Origin: Prevotellaceae bacterium
GTDB lineage: Bacteria > Bacteroidota > Bacteroidia > Bacteroidales > Bacteroidaceae
Direction: 5' to 3'
Assembly: GCA_022508635.1 (NCBI GenBank)
Contig: JAFLUV010000030.1
Span: forward strand, 1 to 16,956
Length of the DNA: 16,956 nucleotides
This document shows, one piece after another, positions 1-7,683 of this stretch. The position numbers were made by a program, and so were the translations under genes. Positions within the stretch are counted from its first letter, which is position 1, and each line of letters opens with the position of its first letter. The notes beneath the pieces were generated by a model. The model was not told the origin of the DNA. It worked only from the letters and a program-made list of their open reading frames with translations, and did not search any database.

Positions 1-95
1 TCGTCTGCCTGCCTTGTGGTGCGGTTCCTATACATTATAATATTATATAGGGGGACGGTGGTGTCGTATACGGGGAGGGGACGGTGCGGGGTTTG
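1..95. other. Short non-coding edge region
   Basis: No gene is visible here. An AT-rich stretch with a 10-bp palindrome (ATAATATTAT, 37-46) sits next to G-rich sequence. The octamer GGACGGTG occurs at 53, 79 and 99, the last copy inside the end of the TPR gene. This may be the 3' untranslated region of the minus-strand TPR gene, but no convincing GC hairpin with a T run was found on that strand. Confidence 0.4.
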
Positions 96-1577
96 TCAGG
101 ACGGTGCTTCGGTGTCCGGGGTGCCGGGGTCGGGGAAGTGTCCGTGGAGCTCGCGGTAGGCGTAGGCGTAGTAGTCCTCGGGGGCTGTGCCGGGATAGCG
201 GTCGCCGAAGAGCTGTATCGTCAGCTCGCGGTTGCACGAGGGTGCCATGCGGAGGTGCTTGAGGAAGTTCTCCATGTCGCCGTGCTTGAGGTAGCAGTCG
301 GTCAGGTAGGGGACGACGAACCTGCCGTCCCGGGTGCCGTAGAAGGCCCAGACGTCGTTGAGCATGTTGATGGCGTTCTCGTAGTAGCCTGCACGGCTGT
401 GGATGAGTGCGATGTTGAAGAGCATCTCGCACCTGTCGAGGCCTTTCTCCATGGCATGGATGAAGTGTTTCTCTGCCATGGACATCTTTCCGAGCCAGAG
501 GTATATCTCGCCCCTGGCGATGTGGTAGAGCCAGGGCTCCTGGCCGTCTGCGAGGCTCTGGGCACGGTCTATCGTGGAGAGTGCTTCGTCGTACTTCTTC
601 AGCTTGCCCAGCGCGAAGGCTCGTATGAGGAGAAGGTGGGGCAGGTCGGCCTGCCTGTCCTCGGGCTGCTTCTCTATGCGCTGCTCTGCCGTCGTCAGCA
701 GGGAGACGGCTTTCTCGTACTGCTCCGTGTTGTTGTAGCAGATGGCCAGCGACATCTGTACGCTGAGGTCGTCGGGCTGCATCTCGAGGCACTGTGCGTA
801 GTAGCGGATGGCCTGCGGCAGCTGGTTGTCGTGCATGCAGGCGTTGGCCTTCATCAGCAGGGCGTTCCTCTCCTGGGGGTTGATGGCGAGCGCGTAGTCG
901 GCGGCCTCGCGTGCGTCGGCGTACCTTTCCAGTGCTACGTAGCTTTCTGCCAGGAGGTTCCATGCCTCCGTGCTGTAGGGGTCGCTGTCCAGCAGCTCCT
1001 GGAGCATTGTCTCGGCTGTCTCGTAGTCGTCGAGCCCCATGCTTATCTCTGCCTCCATGAGGGGCAGGCTCGGGTGGGCGGGGCAGATGTCCCTGAGACG
1101 TCCGGCCCATATCTCTGCCAGCTCCCACTGGTCGTAGTCCATGAAGATGGCGGTGCAGTCGTAGAGGTAGGTCTCGAGGCTGTCCTGCATCAGCTCCATC
1201 TCTTCGAGCAGGTATTCGGATGCTTCCAGGGCTTGCTTCTGCCTGATGAGGAGCTCTGCGCGGACGTAGATGACTTCGTTGTTCTCCTGCTCGATGATGG
1301 CGTCGACGATGGCTTGTGCCTCGTCGAGCTGTCCGTAGAACATCTTCTGGCGGGCCAGGAATATCTGCGGGTCGGTGGCGTCGGGATGCATGTCGATGGC
1401 TGCCTGTATGGCCTGGTTGGCTTTCTCGTCCTGCTTGTCGGTCATGTAGTACTCGGCAATGTCGGTCAGCTCGTCTGCCTCCAGGTAGGGTACGTGCCCT
1501 TCGGCTACGGCCTTCTCGTAGCGGTGCAGGAGGCGGAGGAAGTGCCGCGACTGGTAGTATCTGTTGTTCTCGTCCAT
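96..1577 (-). CDS. Tetratricopeptide-repeat (TPR) protein
   Basis: A 493-residue soluble protein made almost entirely of helix-turn-helix TPR-like repeats. The clearest units lie at about residues 170-300, with the W-L/A-Y-A-P pattern (for example EAWNLLAESY, then ALAINP at 229-233). Further degenerate units run from about 40 to 160 and 310 to 430. No signal peptide, membrane segment or catalytic domain is seen, so a cytoplasmic protein-protein scaffold is inferred; the partner is unknown. The ATG is 41 bp after the glnS stop on the same strand with no clear promoter between, so it is probably cotranscribed with glnS. The C-terminus is rich in Pro, Asp and Thr. The gene is strongly GC-rich at third positions, which produces a long open frame on the opposite strand (84-1601). 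The TPR periodicity makes the minus frame the real one. Confidence 0.9.
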   Translation of the reverse strand: MDENNRYYQSRHFLRLLHRYEKAVAEGHVPYLEADELTDIAEYYMTDKQDEKANQAIQAAIDMHPDATDPQIFLARQKMFYGQLDEAQAIVDAIIEQENNEVIYVRAELLIRQKQALEASEYLLEEMELMQDSLETYLYDCTAIFMDYDQWELAEIWAGRLRDICPAHPSLPLMEAEISMGLDDYETAETMLQELLDSDPYSTEAWNLLAESYVALERYADAREAADYALAINPQERNALLMKANACMHDNQLPQAIRYYAQCLEMQPDDLSVQMSLAICYNNTEQYEKAVSLLTTAEQRIEKQPEDRQADLPHLLLIRAFALGKLKKYDEALSTIDRAQSLADGQEPWLYHIARGEIYLWLGKMSMAEKHFIHAMEKGLDRCEMLFNIALIHSRAGYYENAINMLNDVWAFYGTRDGRFVVPYLTDCYLKHGDMENFLKHLRMAPSCNRELTIQLFGDRYPGTAPEDYYAYAYRELHGHFPDPGTPDTEAPS

Positions 1578-1618
1578 TGCCTGTGTGTGTTTGTGGATTA
1601 GTGCGTTGTGTGCGTGAA

Positions 1619-3367
1619 TTACTTTCTTGCCCAGGCGTCCTTGAGCCCGACGGTCTTGTTGAAGACGGGGCGGGCTGCGGTGCTGTCGGGGTCGACGTTG
1701 AAGTAGCCGATGCGCTGGAATTGCAGGTAGCTCAGCGCGGGCATCGTGGCGGCAAACTCCTCGACGTAGCAGTTCTTCAGGACGGTCAGGCTGTCGGGAT
1801 TGATAATCTGTTTCATCGCCGTGACGGGGTCGCAGTCCTGTGCCTCGCGTATGGCTGCCATCTCGTCCCTCGGGTTCTCTGCCTTCCAGAGGCGGTCGTA
1901 GAGCCGTACTTCTGCCTGCACGGCGTGGTCGCAGCTTACCCAGTGCAGCGTCTTGCCCTTTATCTTGCGGTCGGCACCGGGGAGCCCGCTGCGCGTCTCA
2001 GGGTCGTAGGTGCACTGTATCTCGGTGATGTTCCCGTCGGCATCCTTCGTGCATCCGGTACACATTATTATATATGCGTTCTTGAGTCGCACTTCCTTGC
2101 CGGGAGCCAGACGCATGAACTTCTTTTCTGCCTCTTCCTGGAAGTCGTCGCGCTCTATCCATAGCTCGCGGCTGAAAGTCACCGGATGTGTCCCGTCGGC
2201 TTCGTTCTCGGGGTTGTTGACGGCGGTAAGCTGCTCGGTCTGTCCTTCGGGATAGTTCGTGATGACCACCTTGACAGGATCCAGCACTGCGCTGACGCGG
2301 ATGGCACGGCTGTTCAAGTCCTCGCGGACGGCACTTTCCAGCAGGGCAATCTCGTTGAGGGCATCGAAGGTGGTATAGCCTATCTTACGGATGAACCCGC
2401 GTATGCTCTCGGGACTGTAGCCGCGACGACGGAAGCCGCAGATGGTAGGCATGCGCGGATCGTCCCAGCCGTTGACGAGACCTTCCGCAACCAATGCCAG
2501 CAGGTTGCGCTTGCTCATAAGGGTATAGCTGAGGTTCAGCTTGTTGAACTCTGTCTGTCGCGGGCGATTGTCCTCGATATTGTCCGTCTCACCCTTGTAC
2601 TCCTTCATCCATGTGACGAAGAGGTCGTAGAGGGGTCGGTGCTCCACGAACTCCAGTGTGCAGAGGCTGTGGGTGACGCCCTCCAGGTAGTCGCTCTGTC
2701 CGTGCGTGAAATCATACATGGGATAGGCGTTCCACTTGCTGCCGGTACGGATGTGGGGAATGTTCATCACGCGATAGAGCAGGGGATCGCGGAAGAGCAT
2801 GTTGGGGTGCGCCATGTCTATCTTGGCTCGCAGCACGAGGGTTCCGGGTACTGCCTCGCCGCTGTTCATGAAGCGGAAGAGCCGGAGGCTCTCTTCGGCA
2901 GGACGGTCGCGGAACGGACTGTTGGTGCCGGCTTTTGTGGTAGTGCCCTTTTGCTGTGCTATCACTTCGGCGCTCTGCTCGTCGATGTAGGCACGTCCCT
3001 GCATGATGAGCCATTCGGCAAAGTCCCATAGCTCCTGGAAATAGTCGCTGGCATAGTAGACATTGTCCCACTGGAATCCCAGCCACTGAATATCGTTCTC
3101 GATGCTTTCGATGTATTCCGTGTCCTCCTTGACGGGGTTCGTGTCGTCGAAACGCAGGTTGCATTTGCCGCCGTACTGCTGTGCGATGCCGAAATCCAAG
3201 GCAATGGCCTTGGCGTGCCCGATGTGCAGGTAGCCGTTTGGTTCCGGCGGGAAGCGCGTCTGTATGCGCCCGCCATTGAGGCCTTCCGCCAGGTCTTTCT
3301 CTACTTTCTGTTCTATGAAGTTAAGGCTCCTCTTCTCCTCTGCATTGCTGCTGACTGTCTCTGCCAT
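1619..3367 (-). CDS. glnS: Glutaminyl-tRNA synthetase
   Basis: Cytosolic class I aminoacyl-tRNA synthetase that charges tRNA-Gln with glutamine using ATP. The 582-residue product is slightly longer than the E. coli enzyme (about 554). The N-terminal catalytic domain shows the PPEPNGYLHIGHAKA signature with HIGH at residues 48-51. The KMSKS-loop equivalent is LMSKR at 283-287. The NPVKEDTEYI and RDRPAEESLRLF segments are typical of GlnRS rather than GluRS. The C-terminal part (about 340-582) matches the anticodon-binding beta-barrels. The ATG at 3367 is followed by a short polar leader before the core and lies about 40 bp downstream of a TAnnTTTG box. It forms the first gene of a likely two-gene unit with the TPR gene. 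Nothing key is missing. Confidence 0.97.
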   Translation of the reverse strand: MAETVSSNAEEKRSLNFIEQKVEKDLAEGLNGGRIQTRFPPEPNGYLHIGHAKAIALDFGIAQQYGGKCNLRFDDTNPVKEDTEYIESIENDIQWLGFQWDNVYYASDYFQELWDFAEWLIMQGRAYIDEQSAEVIAQQKGTTTKAGTNSPFRDRPAEESLRLFRFMNSGEAVPGTLVLRAKIDMAHPNMLFRDPLLYRVMNIPHIRTGSKWNAYPMYDFTHGQSDYLEGVTHSLCTLEFVEHRPLYDLFVTWMKEYKGETDNIEDNRPRQTEFNKLNLSYTLMSKRNLLALVAEGLVNGWDDPRMPTICGFRRRGYSPESIRGFIRKIGYTTFDALNEIALLESAVREDLNSRAIRVSAVLDPVKVVITNYPEGQTEQLTAVNNPENEADGTHPVTFSRELWIERDDFQEEAEKKFMRLAPGKEVRLKNAYIIMCTGCTKDADGNITEIQCTYDPETRSGLPGADRKIKGKTLHWVSCDHAVQAEVRLYDRLWKAENPRDEMAAIREAQDCDPVTAMKQIINPDSLTVLKNCYVEEFAATMPALSYLQFQRIGYFNVDPDSTAARPVFNKTVGLKDAWARK

Positions 3368-3404
3368 GGTGTAGTTTGAATTAAAGTGTTACTATTTATG
3401 GATG

Positions 3405-3438
3405 CAAAGATACGTCGTTTTCCTCAATATAAGTGAAA
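3405..3438 (-). promoter_or_regulatory. Candidate promoter for glnS
   Basis: On the minus strand the sequence TATCTTTG (3412 to 3405) matches the Bacteroidota -7 consensus TAnnTTTG. TTTC at 3438-3435 could be a weak -33 element (consensus TTTG), with a 22-nt spacer. The start codon is about 38 nt downstream of the -7 box. The -7 match is direct; promoter activity is inferred. Confidence 0.55.
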
Positions 3439-3674
3439 AGTATCCTAAAAAAAACGTGTAAATGTAACAATATGTGAAAAACAATCATACTAAGCCTTTT
3501 TTGTCCTGCCTCCTTGTTAAGTCTGGCTACGAGAACTACGGGTTGTATCGTGAGCAGAGTTGTTTATTGTGTACAGTCGGTGCAAAGGATACGGATGAAC
3601 CGGAGATAAAGGATGAGCGGAGCAGATGGATAGGGGAAAAACTGACGTGTGAAAAGGAGAGATTAAGCCATCGC
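3413..3674. other. Intergenic region between the transporter and glnS
   Basis: About 260 bases upstream of the glnS promoter and downstream of the transporter stop. An open frame on the plus strand (3474-3755) starts here but has no family resemblance, no promoter-like box and overlaps the transporter's 3' end, so it is not called. A small minus-strand hairpin (TAAGC-GATG-GCTTA, 3677-3664) overlaps the transporter stop; it is too short to call a terminator with confidence. No RNA gene is seen. Confidence 0.4.
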
Positions 3675-4982
3675 TTAGGGTTTGTAGCAGCAAGGATGCA
3701 TCCTTCTCAATCTGAGAAGCAGGTACACGACAAGCAGGCAGGCAGGGGCGGATAGGGCATTGACGAGAAAAAACATATTATACCCAAACCTTTCCACCAT
3801 CCAGCCGCAAACAGCCATCGGCACAAACATAACAGTTGAAACAACGGGTATTTGCAGCACGTTTACCTCGTTATGGTAATGGTTGCCTGAAACGAGGCTG
3901 ACAGGATAGCGACAAACGCCTGCCCCTAAACCGAATAGTATCTGCGCCGACATCGTGCAGCAACATAGCATCCCGAGTGAGCCGGGTGGATACAGCGTCA
4001 TCCCCATATAGACGAAGGGAGACAGAACAAGGCATGTTGCCATAGGCCAAAAGAGATGCCAGAAGGAATAGTGCTGAAGGAGCAGACGGTTCAAGGCTAT
4101 GCCTATGTTAAAGGCAATGACGCCAACGGTGCCTTGGGCGAAACCTATTTCCTGTATCGTGCACTGCAATCCCTCATGTTCATGCGTATCGTATAAATAT
4201 AGCACACGCGCATAGAACATAAGCGCCTGCGGCAGAAGAAGGAACAGCAAGAGGAGAATCCCAATCCAGCCTTCGGTCATGGAGTTGCAACCGCCCTCCG
4301 TGCTCCTTCGCAGCCGGAAAGTTTCTTTAAATGAGGGCAGTCCATCTTGGCAATCTTCATCAGGAGTGACTTCTCTCCACGGAGAGCGAGACAAATATAT
4401 AAAGTGGTAAAGAAAGAACAGCAGAAAGATGCCGGTGGCGACGTAGCACCCTACTGACCATGAATAGCGTATCATCTGCCGGAAATAAACTTGTAGCGTA
4501 CCGACAACGAAGATAAGAGCGCCGTAGGTAAAAATAATAGCCGCTTGCGAGCAGATGGCCTTAGGAACTGTCAGTAGACGCTGAAGCGACGGGCGCAGCG
4601 TGCTATCATAATACATACATGCTACAAGTTCATGCCACACACACAGCAGGCTGACTATCAGCAACGCAAGAAAGACTGCTGCCGTGCTCATTCGAAATGC
4701 AAACGCCAGAAAAAACAGGGCAGCGGAGAGCAATCCCTCAACAATGAAAACCATCTGTCCAAAGTGCCCGAAACGTTTGACCCACGGACGCATGAAAGGC
4801 TTTAATATCCATGGTACGAAAAGCATAGCCGATAGAAATGTTGCCTCTGCTGGTGCTACTCGTAATTGAAGCAACATCAGCAGAGCAACGTACATAACCA
4901 TCGTCGCCGTTATCTCTTCCGCCGCAAAGAGCGTCAAGAACCAGAATCCGTGCGACTTAGTAGCTTCTTGCGATGAGGACAC
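3675..4982 (-). CDS. MFS-type membrane transporter, substrate unknown
   Basis: A 435-residue integral membrane protein with about twelve hydrophobic helices in a 6+6 arrangement. A hydrophilic loop of about 45 residues between helices 6 and 7 (about 200-240) fits the central loop of the Major Facilitator Superfamily. The second helix carries a PWILKPFMRP segment, which recalls the helix 2 / loop 2-3 region of AmpG-like and folate/biopterin-type MFS members; this is a weak resemblance only. The only plausible start is GTG at 4982, which lies inside the last codons of proS, so the two reading frames overlap by 26 bp and are probably translationally coupled. A run of three cysteines occurs in helix 10 (about 335). 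The substrate cannot be inferred from sequence alone. Confidence 0.85.
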   Translation of the reverse strand: MSSSQEATKSHGFWFLTLFAAEEITATMVMYVALLMLLQLRVAPAEATFLSAMLFVPWILKPFMRPWVKRFGHFGQMVFIVEGLLSAALFFLAFAFRMSTAAVFLALLIVSLLCVWHELVACMYYDSTLRPSLQRLLTVPKAICSQAAIIFTYGALIFVVGTLQVYFRQMIRYSWSVGCYVATGIFLLFFLYHFIYLSRSPWREVTPDEDCQDGLPSFKETFRLRRSTEGGCNSMTEGWIGILLLLFLLLPQALMFYARVLYLYDTHEHEGLQCTIQEIGFAQGTVGVIAFNIGIALNRLLLQHYSFWHLFWPMATCLVLSPFVYMGMTLYPPGSLGMLCCCTMSAQILFGLGAGVCRYPVSLVSGNHYHNEVNVLQIPVVSTVMFVPMAVCGWMVERFGYNMFFLVNALSAPACLLVVYLLLRLRRMHPCCYKP

Positions 4983-6438
4983 GCGCCTTGCTCGGTTTGC
5001 CGGTTACCATGTCTACCCCCGGTGTCTGCTCAATGCCAAAAGGCACGCAACGGATGGTGGCCTGTGTCTCTTCCTTTATCTTGGCCTCCGTCTCTGCAGT
5101 GCCGTCCCAGTGGCAAAGGAAGAAACCACCGTCCTTGACACGCTCCTTGAAGTCCTCGTAATCATTGCACTCGTAGATGCGTGCATCGCGGAATGCCTTG
5201 GCCTTGGCAAAGATGTTCTTCTGTATGTCGTCAAGAAGTTGCTTGACGTACTCAGCTATGCCTGCCAGGGAACGTGTTTCCTTCTCAAGCGTATCGCGAC
5301 GCATTATTTCGACCGTGCCGTTTTCCAGGTCTCGTGCGCCGAGTACAAGGCGGACAGGCACACCTTTCAACTCGTAGTCAGCAAATTTGAAGCCCGGGCG
5401 CTTGTTGTCGGCATTGTCATACTTAACGCTGATGCCCATTTGCTTAAGCTCTGCGATGACAGGAGCCACGGCTGCGTCGACGGCTGCTACTTGCTCTGGT
5501 TTGCCGCCGATGGGGATGATGACTACCTGAATAGGTGCCAGCGCAGGAGGTAGCACCAGGCCGTTGTCATCGCTGTGCGTCATGATAAGGGCACCCATCA
5601 AGCGTGTGCTGACGCCCCATGATGTTGCCCATGCATACTCTGGTTTGTTTTCCTTGTTGAGGAACTGCACCTCGAAGGCCTTTCCGAAGTTCTGACCGAG
5701 GAAATGGCTGGTGCCGCTCTGCAGTGCCTTGCCGTCCTGCATCATCGCCTCGATAGTATAAGTATCAAGGGCACCTGCAAAACGTTCTGTCTCGCTCTTG
5801 ACACCTTGTATCACAGGAACTGCCATATATTCTTCGGCAAACTGAGCGTAAATCTTAAGCATCTGTTGTGCACGGAGCTCTGCTTCCTCACGTGTGGCAT
5901 GAGCCGTATGTCCTTCTTGCCAGAGGAATTCACTGGTGCGCAGGAACAAGCGTGTGCGCATCTCCCAGCGCATCACGTTGCACCACTGGTTGACCAGCAG
6001 TGGCAGGTCGCGATATGAATGTATCCAGTTTTTGAAGGTATTCCATATTATCGTCTCGGATGTGGGACGGATGATGAGTTCTTCTTCCAGACGGGCAGCA
6101 GGATCCACGATGACACCGTCGTGCGTCTCGTTTGTCTTGAGCCTGTAGTGCGTGACCACGGCACACTCCTTGGCAAAGCCCTCTACGTGCTCTGCCTCAC
6201 GGGAAAGGAAGCTCTTAGGGATGAGCAGAGGGAAGTATGCGTTCTGTACTCCCGTCTCCTTGAACATGTCGTCGAGCGTACGCTGCATCTTCTCCCAGAT
6301 GGCATAGCCATAAGGCTTGATGACCATACATCCGCGCACGTCGCTCTGTTCTGCCAGGTCTGCTTTCACCACCAGTTCATTGTACCACTTGCTGTAGTCC
6401 TCACTTCGCTTTGTGAGGAAATCTAACTCTTTTGCCAT
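4957..6438 (-). CDS. proS: Prolyl-tRNA synthetase (archaeal/eukaryotic-like type)
   Basis: Cytosolic class II synthetase that charges tRNA-Pro. At 493 residues it is the short form without the roughly 180-residue editing insertion found in E. coli-type ProRS. Visible motifs: RPTSE at 124-128, motif 2 around 161-180 (RTRLFLRTSE then FLWQEGHTAH), and motif 3 around 277-298 (STRLMGAL, then HSDDNGLVLPP). An anticodon-binding domain follows (VVIIPIGG, about 305) and a C-terminal extension with FFLCHWDGT ends in an Ala-Arg-Ser-Tyr tail, as in the type with a C-terminal Tyr. The ATG at 6438 fits the family N-terminus (MAKELDFLTKRSEDYSKWY). A TAnnTTTG box lies about 65 bp upstream. The stop overlaps the start of the downstream transporter. 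Confidence 0.97.
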   Translation of the reverse strand: MAKELDFLTKRSEDYSKWYNELVVKADLAEQSDVRGCMVIKPYGYAIWEKMQRTLDDMFKETGVQNAYFPLLIPKSFLSREAEHVEGFAKECAVVTHYRLKTNETHDGVIVDPAARLEEELIIRPTSETIIWNTFKNWIHSYRDLPLLVNQWCNVMRWEMRTRLFLRTSEFLWQEGHTAHATREEAELRAQQMLKIYAQFAEEYMAVPVIQGVKSETERFAGALDTYTIEAMMQDGKALQSGTSHFLGQNFGKAFEVQFLNKENKPEYAWATSWGVSTRLMGALIMTHSDDNGLVLPPALAPIQVVIIPIGGKPEQVAAVDAAVAPVIAELKQMGISVKYDNADNKRPGFKFADYELKGVPVRLVLGARDLENGTVEIMRRDTLEKETRSLAGIAEYVKQLLDDIQKNIFAKAKAFRDARIYECNDYEDFKERVKDGGFFLCHWDGTAETEAKIKEETQATIRCVPFGIEQTPGVDMVTGKPSKARVLIARSY

Positions 6439-6502
6439 AGCATTATTTCGTTGTTGTATATAGAAAGTCTTAAAAACCTTAATCGTATGTTAAAATCGCC
6501 TG

Positions 6503-6510
6503 CAAAAGTA
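6503..6510 (-). promoter_or_regulatory. Candidate -7 box for proS
   Basis: Minus-strand TACTTTTG matches the Bacteroidota -7 consensus TAnnTTTG and lies about 65 bp upstream of the proS ATG. No clear TTTG was seen at the -33 distance. It is divergent from the box of the OmpA-family gene, about 43 bp away. Confidence 0.5.
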
Positions 6511-6552
6511 CAAAAAAAAAGCAGATTAAACATCTGTTTTTTTGAAAATATG

Positions 6553-6560
6553 TACCTTTG
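6553..6560 (+). promoter_or_regulatory. Candidate -7 box for the OmpA-family lipoprotein gene
   Basis: TACCTTTG matches TAnnTTTG. The ATG at 6611 is 50 nt downstream, leaving an AT-rich leader of about 40 nt. An open frame beginning upstream at 6542 would overlap this box, which supports the 6611 start. No good -33 element was found. Confidence 0.55.
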
Positions 6561-6610
6561 TGGTCGAATTTGAAAAACAAAGTATTCTTAAATTATTAAA
6601 ACTAAATACA

Positions 6611-7336
6611 ATGAAAGCAAAGAAAACTATTTTGAGTACTCTGGCGATGGCCGTTGTATTCTCTGGTTGTAACATGAACAATACTACCAAGGGTGGACTT
6701 ATTGGTGGTGCAGGAGGTGGCGCAGTTGGTGCCGGTCTTGGTGCTGCGATCGGTGCTCTTGTGAACGGTTCAAGTGGTGCCAAGTTGGGTGCAGCTATTG
6801 GTGCAGGTGTCGGTGTGGCAGGTGGCACGACTGCAGGTGTCCTCATCGGTAAGAAAATGGATAAGGCAAAGGCTGCTGCAGAGGCTGTAGCTAACGCTCA
6901 GGTAGAGACGACGACTGATAAGAATGGTTTGGAGGCAGTGAAGGTAACATTTGACAATGGCATTCTGTTCAAGGTCGGCAAGAGTGACCTGCAGACAGCT
7001 GCACAGACCTCCCTACGTCAGTTCGCAAATAATGTGCTGAATGTATACACGGACTGCGACGTGGCCATCTGTGGTTTTGCCAGCAGTGATGGTAGTGATG
7101 CAACAAACCTGACGCTGAGCCAGAACCGTGCAAATGCTGTTCGTAGCTATCTTACAAACTCTTGTGGCGTAAGTACCTCTCAGATAAAGAGCACTATAGG
7201 CTATGGCGAGGATCCCAACTACCTTATTTATGATGCAAACGGCAAGGAAGACAGAGAAGCTAGCCGTCGTGTAGAAGTTTACTTGTATGCCAGCGAAGCA
7301 ATGATCAACGCTGCTAATGCGGGAACACTCCAATAA
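6611..7336 (+). CDS. OmpA-family lipoprotein with glycine-zipper region
   Basis: A 241-residue envelope protein. The N-terminus (MKAKK, a hydrophobic stretch, then FSGC) is a lipoprotein signal peptide with the acceptor Cys at residue 20. Residues 28-80 are a Gly/Ala-rich glycine-zipper segment (repeats such as GGLIGGAGGG and LGAAIGAG). An OmpA C-terminal peptidoglycan-binding domain follows from about 112 to 228: FDNGILF, GFASSDG, the helix LSQNRANAVRSYL at 169-181 and the SRRVEV end at 218-223. This layout is close to YiaD-type proteins. The likely role is outer-membrane lipoprotein that contacts peptidoglycan. The start at ATG 6611 is preferred over the in-frame ATG at 6542 because it places the signal peptide at the N-terminus and lies downstream of the promoter-like box. 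It is a single-gene unit closed by a hairpin. Confidence 0.93.
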   Translation: MKAKKTILSTLAMAVVFSGCNMNNTTKGGLIGGAGGGAVGAGLGAAIGALVNGSSGAKLGAAIGAGVGVAGGTTAGVLIGKKMDKAKAAAEAVANAQVETTTDKNGLEAVKVTFDNGILFKVGKSDLQTAAQTSLRQFANNVLNVYTDCDVAICGFASSDGSDATNLTLSQNRANAVRSYLTNSCGVSTSQIKSTIGYGEDPNYLIYDANGKEDREASRRVEVYLYASEAMINAANAGTLQ

Positions 7337-7348
7337 GTAGGAAAACAT

Positions 7349-7385
7349 TTAAGTGGGTGTGTCTTAGATAGATGCACCCACTTAA
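7349..7385 (+). terminator. Hairpin terminator after the OmpA-family gene
   Basis: Inverted repeat TTAAGTGGGTG / CACCCACTTAA gives an 11-bp perfect stem with a 15-nt loop, beginning 12 nt after the stop codon. It is followed by a short AT-rich tract (TTATATC), so the T run is weak. It probably ends the lipoprotein transcript. Confidence 0.65.
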
Positions 7386-7683
7386 TTATATCATAACATG
7401 CGCTTAATTCATACATCAGCGCAAAGGCAATTTTAGCAGGAAATAGTTCTCATAGAAACACTTAAGTGTTCCCCAAATTTTACTTAAGTGTTTTCGAAGT
7501 TTTAGTTAAGTGTTTCTGAAGTTATACTTAAGTGGTCTTGAAAGTTTTACTTAAGTATTTCTAAAGCTCTGTTTCAGAGTTAAACATGTAATTTTAGGCC
7601 TAATTTTATAAAGCAATTATTCATAGATAGTTATAATCGATGATACATATGCCTATATCCTAAATGGCTTATTTAGTTTGAAT
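7386..7683. other. Intergenic region carrying repeat array A1
   Basis: About 300 bases between the lipoprotein terminator and mtgA. It holds repeat array A1 (7460-7595) and AT-rich sequence before mtgA. The element TTAGTTTG (7673-7680) is one base off the -7 consensus but is too close to the mtgA ATG to be a confident promoter. No RNA gene was recognised. Confidence 0.5.
7460..7595. repeat. Array A1: five 22-bp ACTTAAGT repeats plus conserved tail
   Basis: Five tandem units start at 7460, 7482, 7504, 7526 and 7549, so the period is 22, 22, 22 and 23 bp. The consensus is roughly ACTTAAGTGTTTCTGAAG followed by TTTT. Each unit begins with the palindrome ACTTAAGT, or one base different in unit 3 (AGTTAAGT). 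The last unit runs into CTCTG-TTT-CAGAG (7567-7579, a 5-bp hairpin) and then TAAACATGTAATTT. The same repeat and a similar tail recur at 16726-16840. No gene lies inside. Function unknown. Confidence 0.85.

Noticed and set aside
53..106. Three GGACGGTG direct repeats at the left edge
   Set aside because: They are short, irregularly spaced (26 and 20 bp) and in G-rich sequence, so chance is likely.
84..1601. 505-codon plus-strand open frame opposite the TPR gene
   Set aside because: It is a GC-rich shadow: its composition is dominated by Val, Leu, Gly and Cys with no domain, while the minus frame has clear TPR periodicity.
3474..3755. 93-codon plus-strand open frame between glnS and the transporter
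   Set aside because: No motif, no promoter-like box, and its end overlaps the transporter's coding region on the other strand. It may be chance; a search for homologues in other genomes would settle it.
7460..7595. CRISPR array reading of array A1
   Set aside because: The 22-bp period leaves no room for repeat plus spacer of CRISPR size, the spacers are similar to each other, and no cas gene is nearby.
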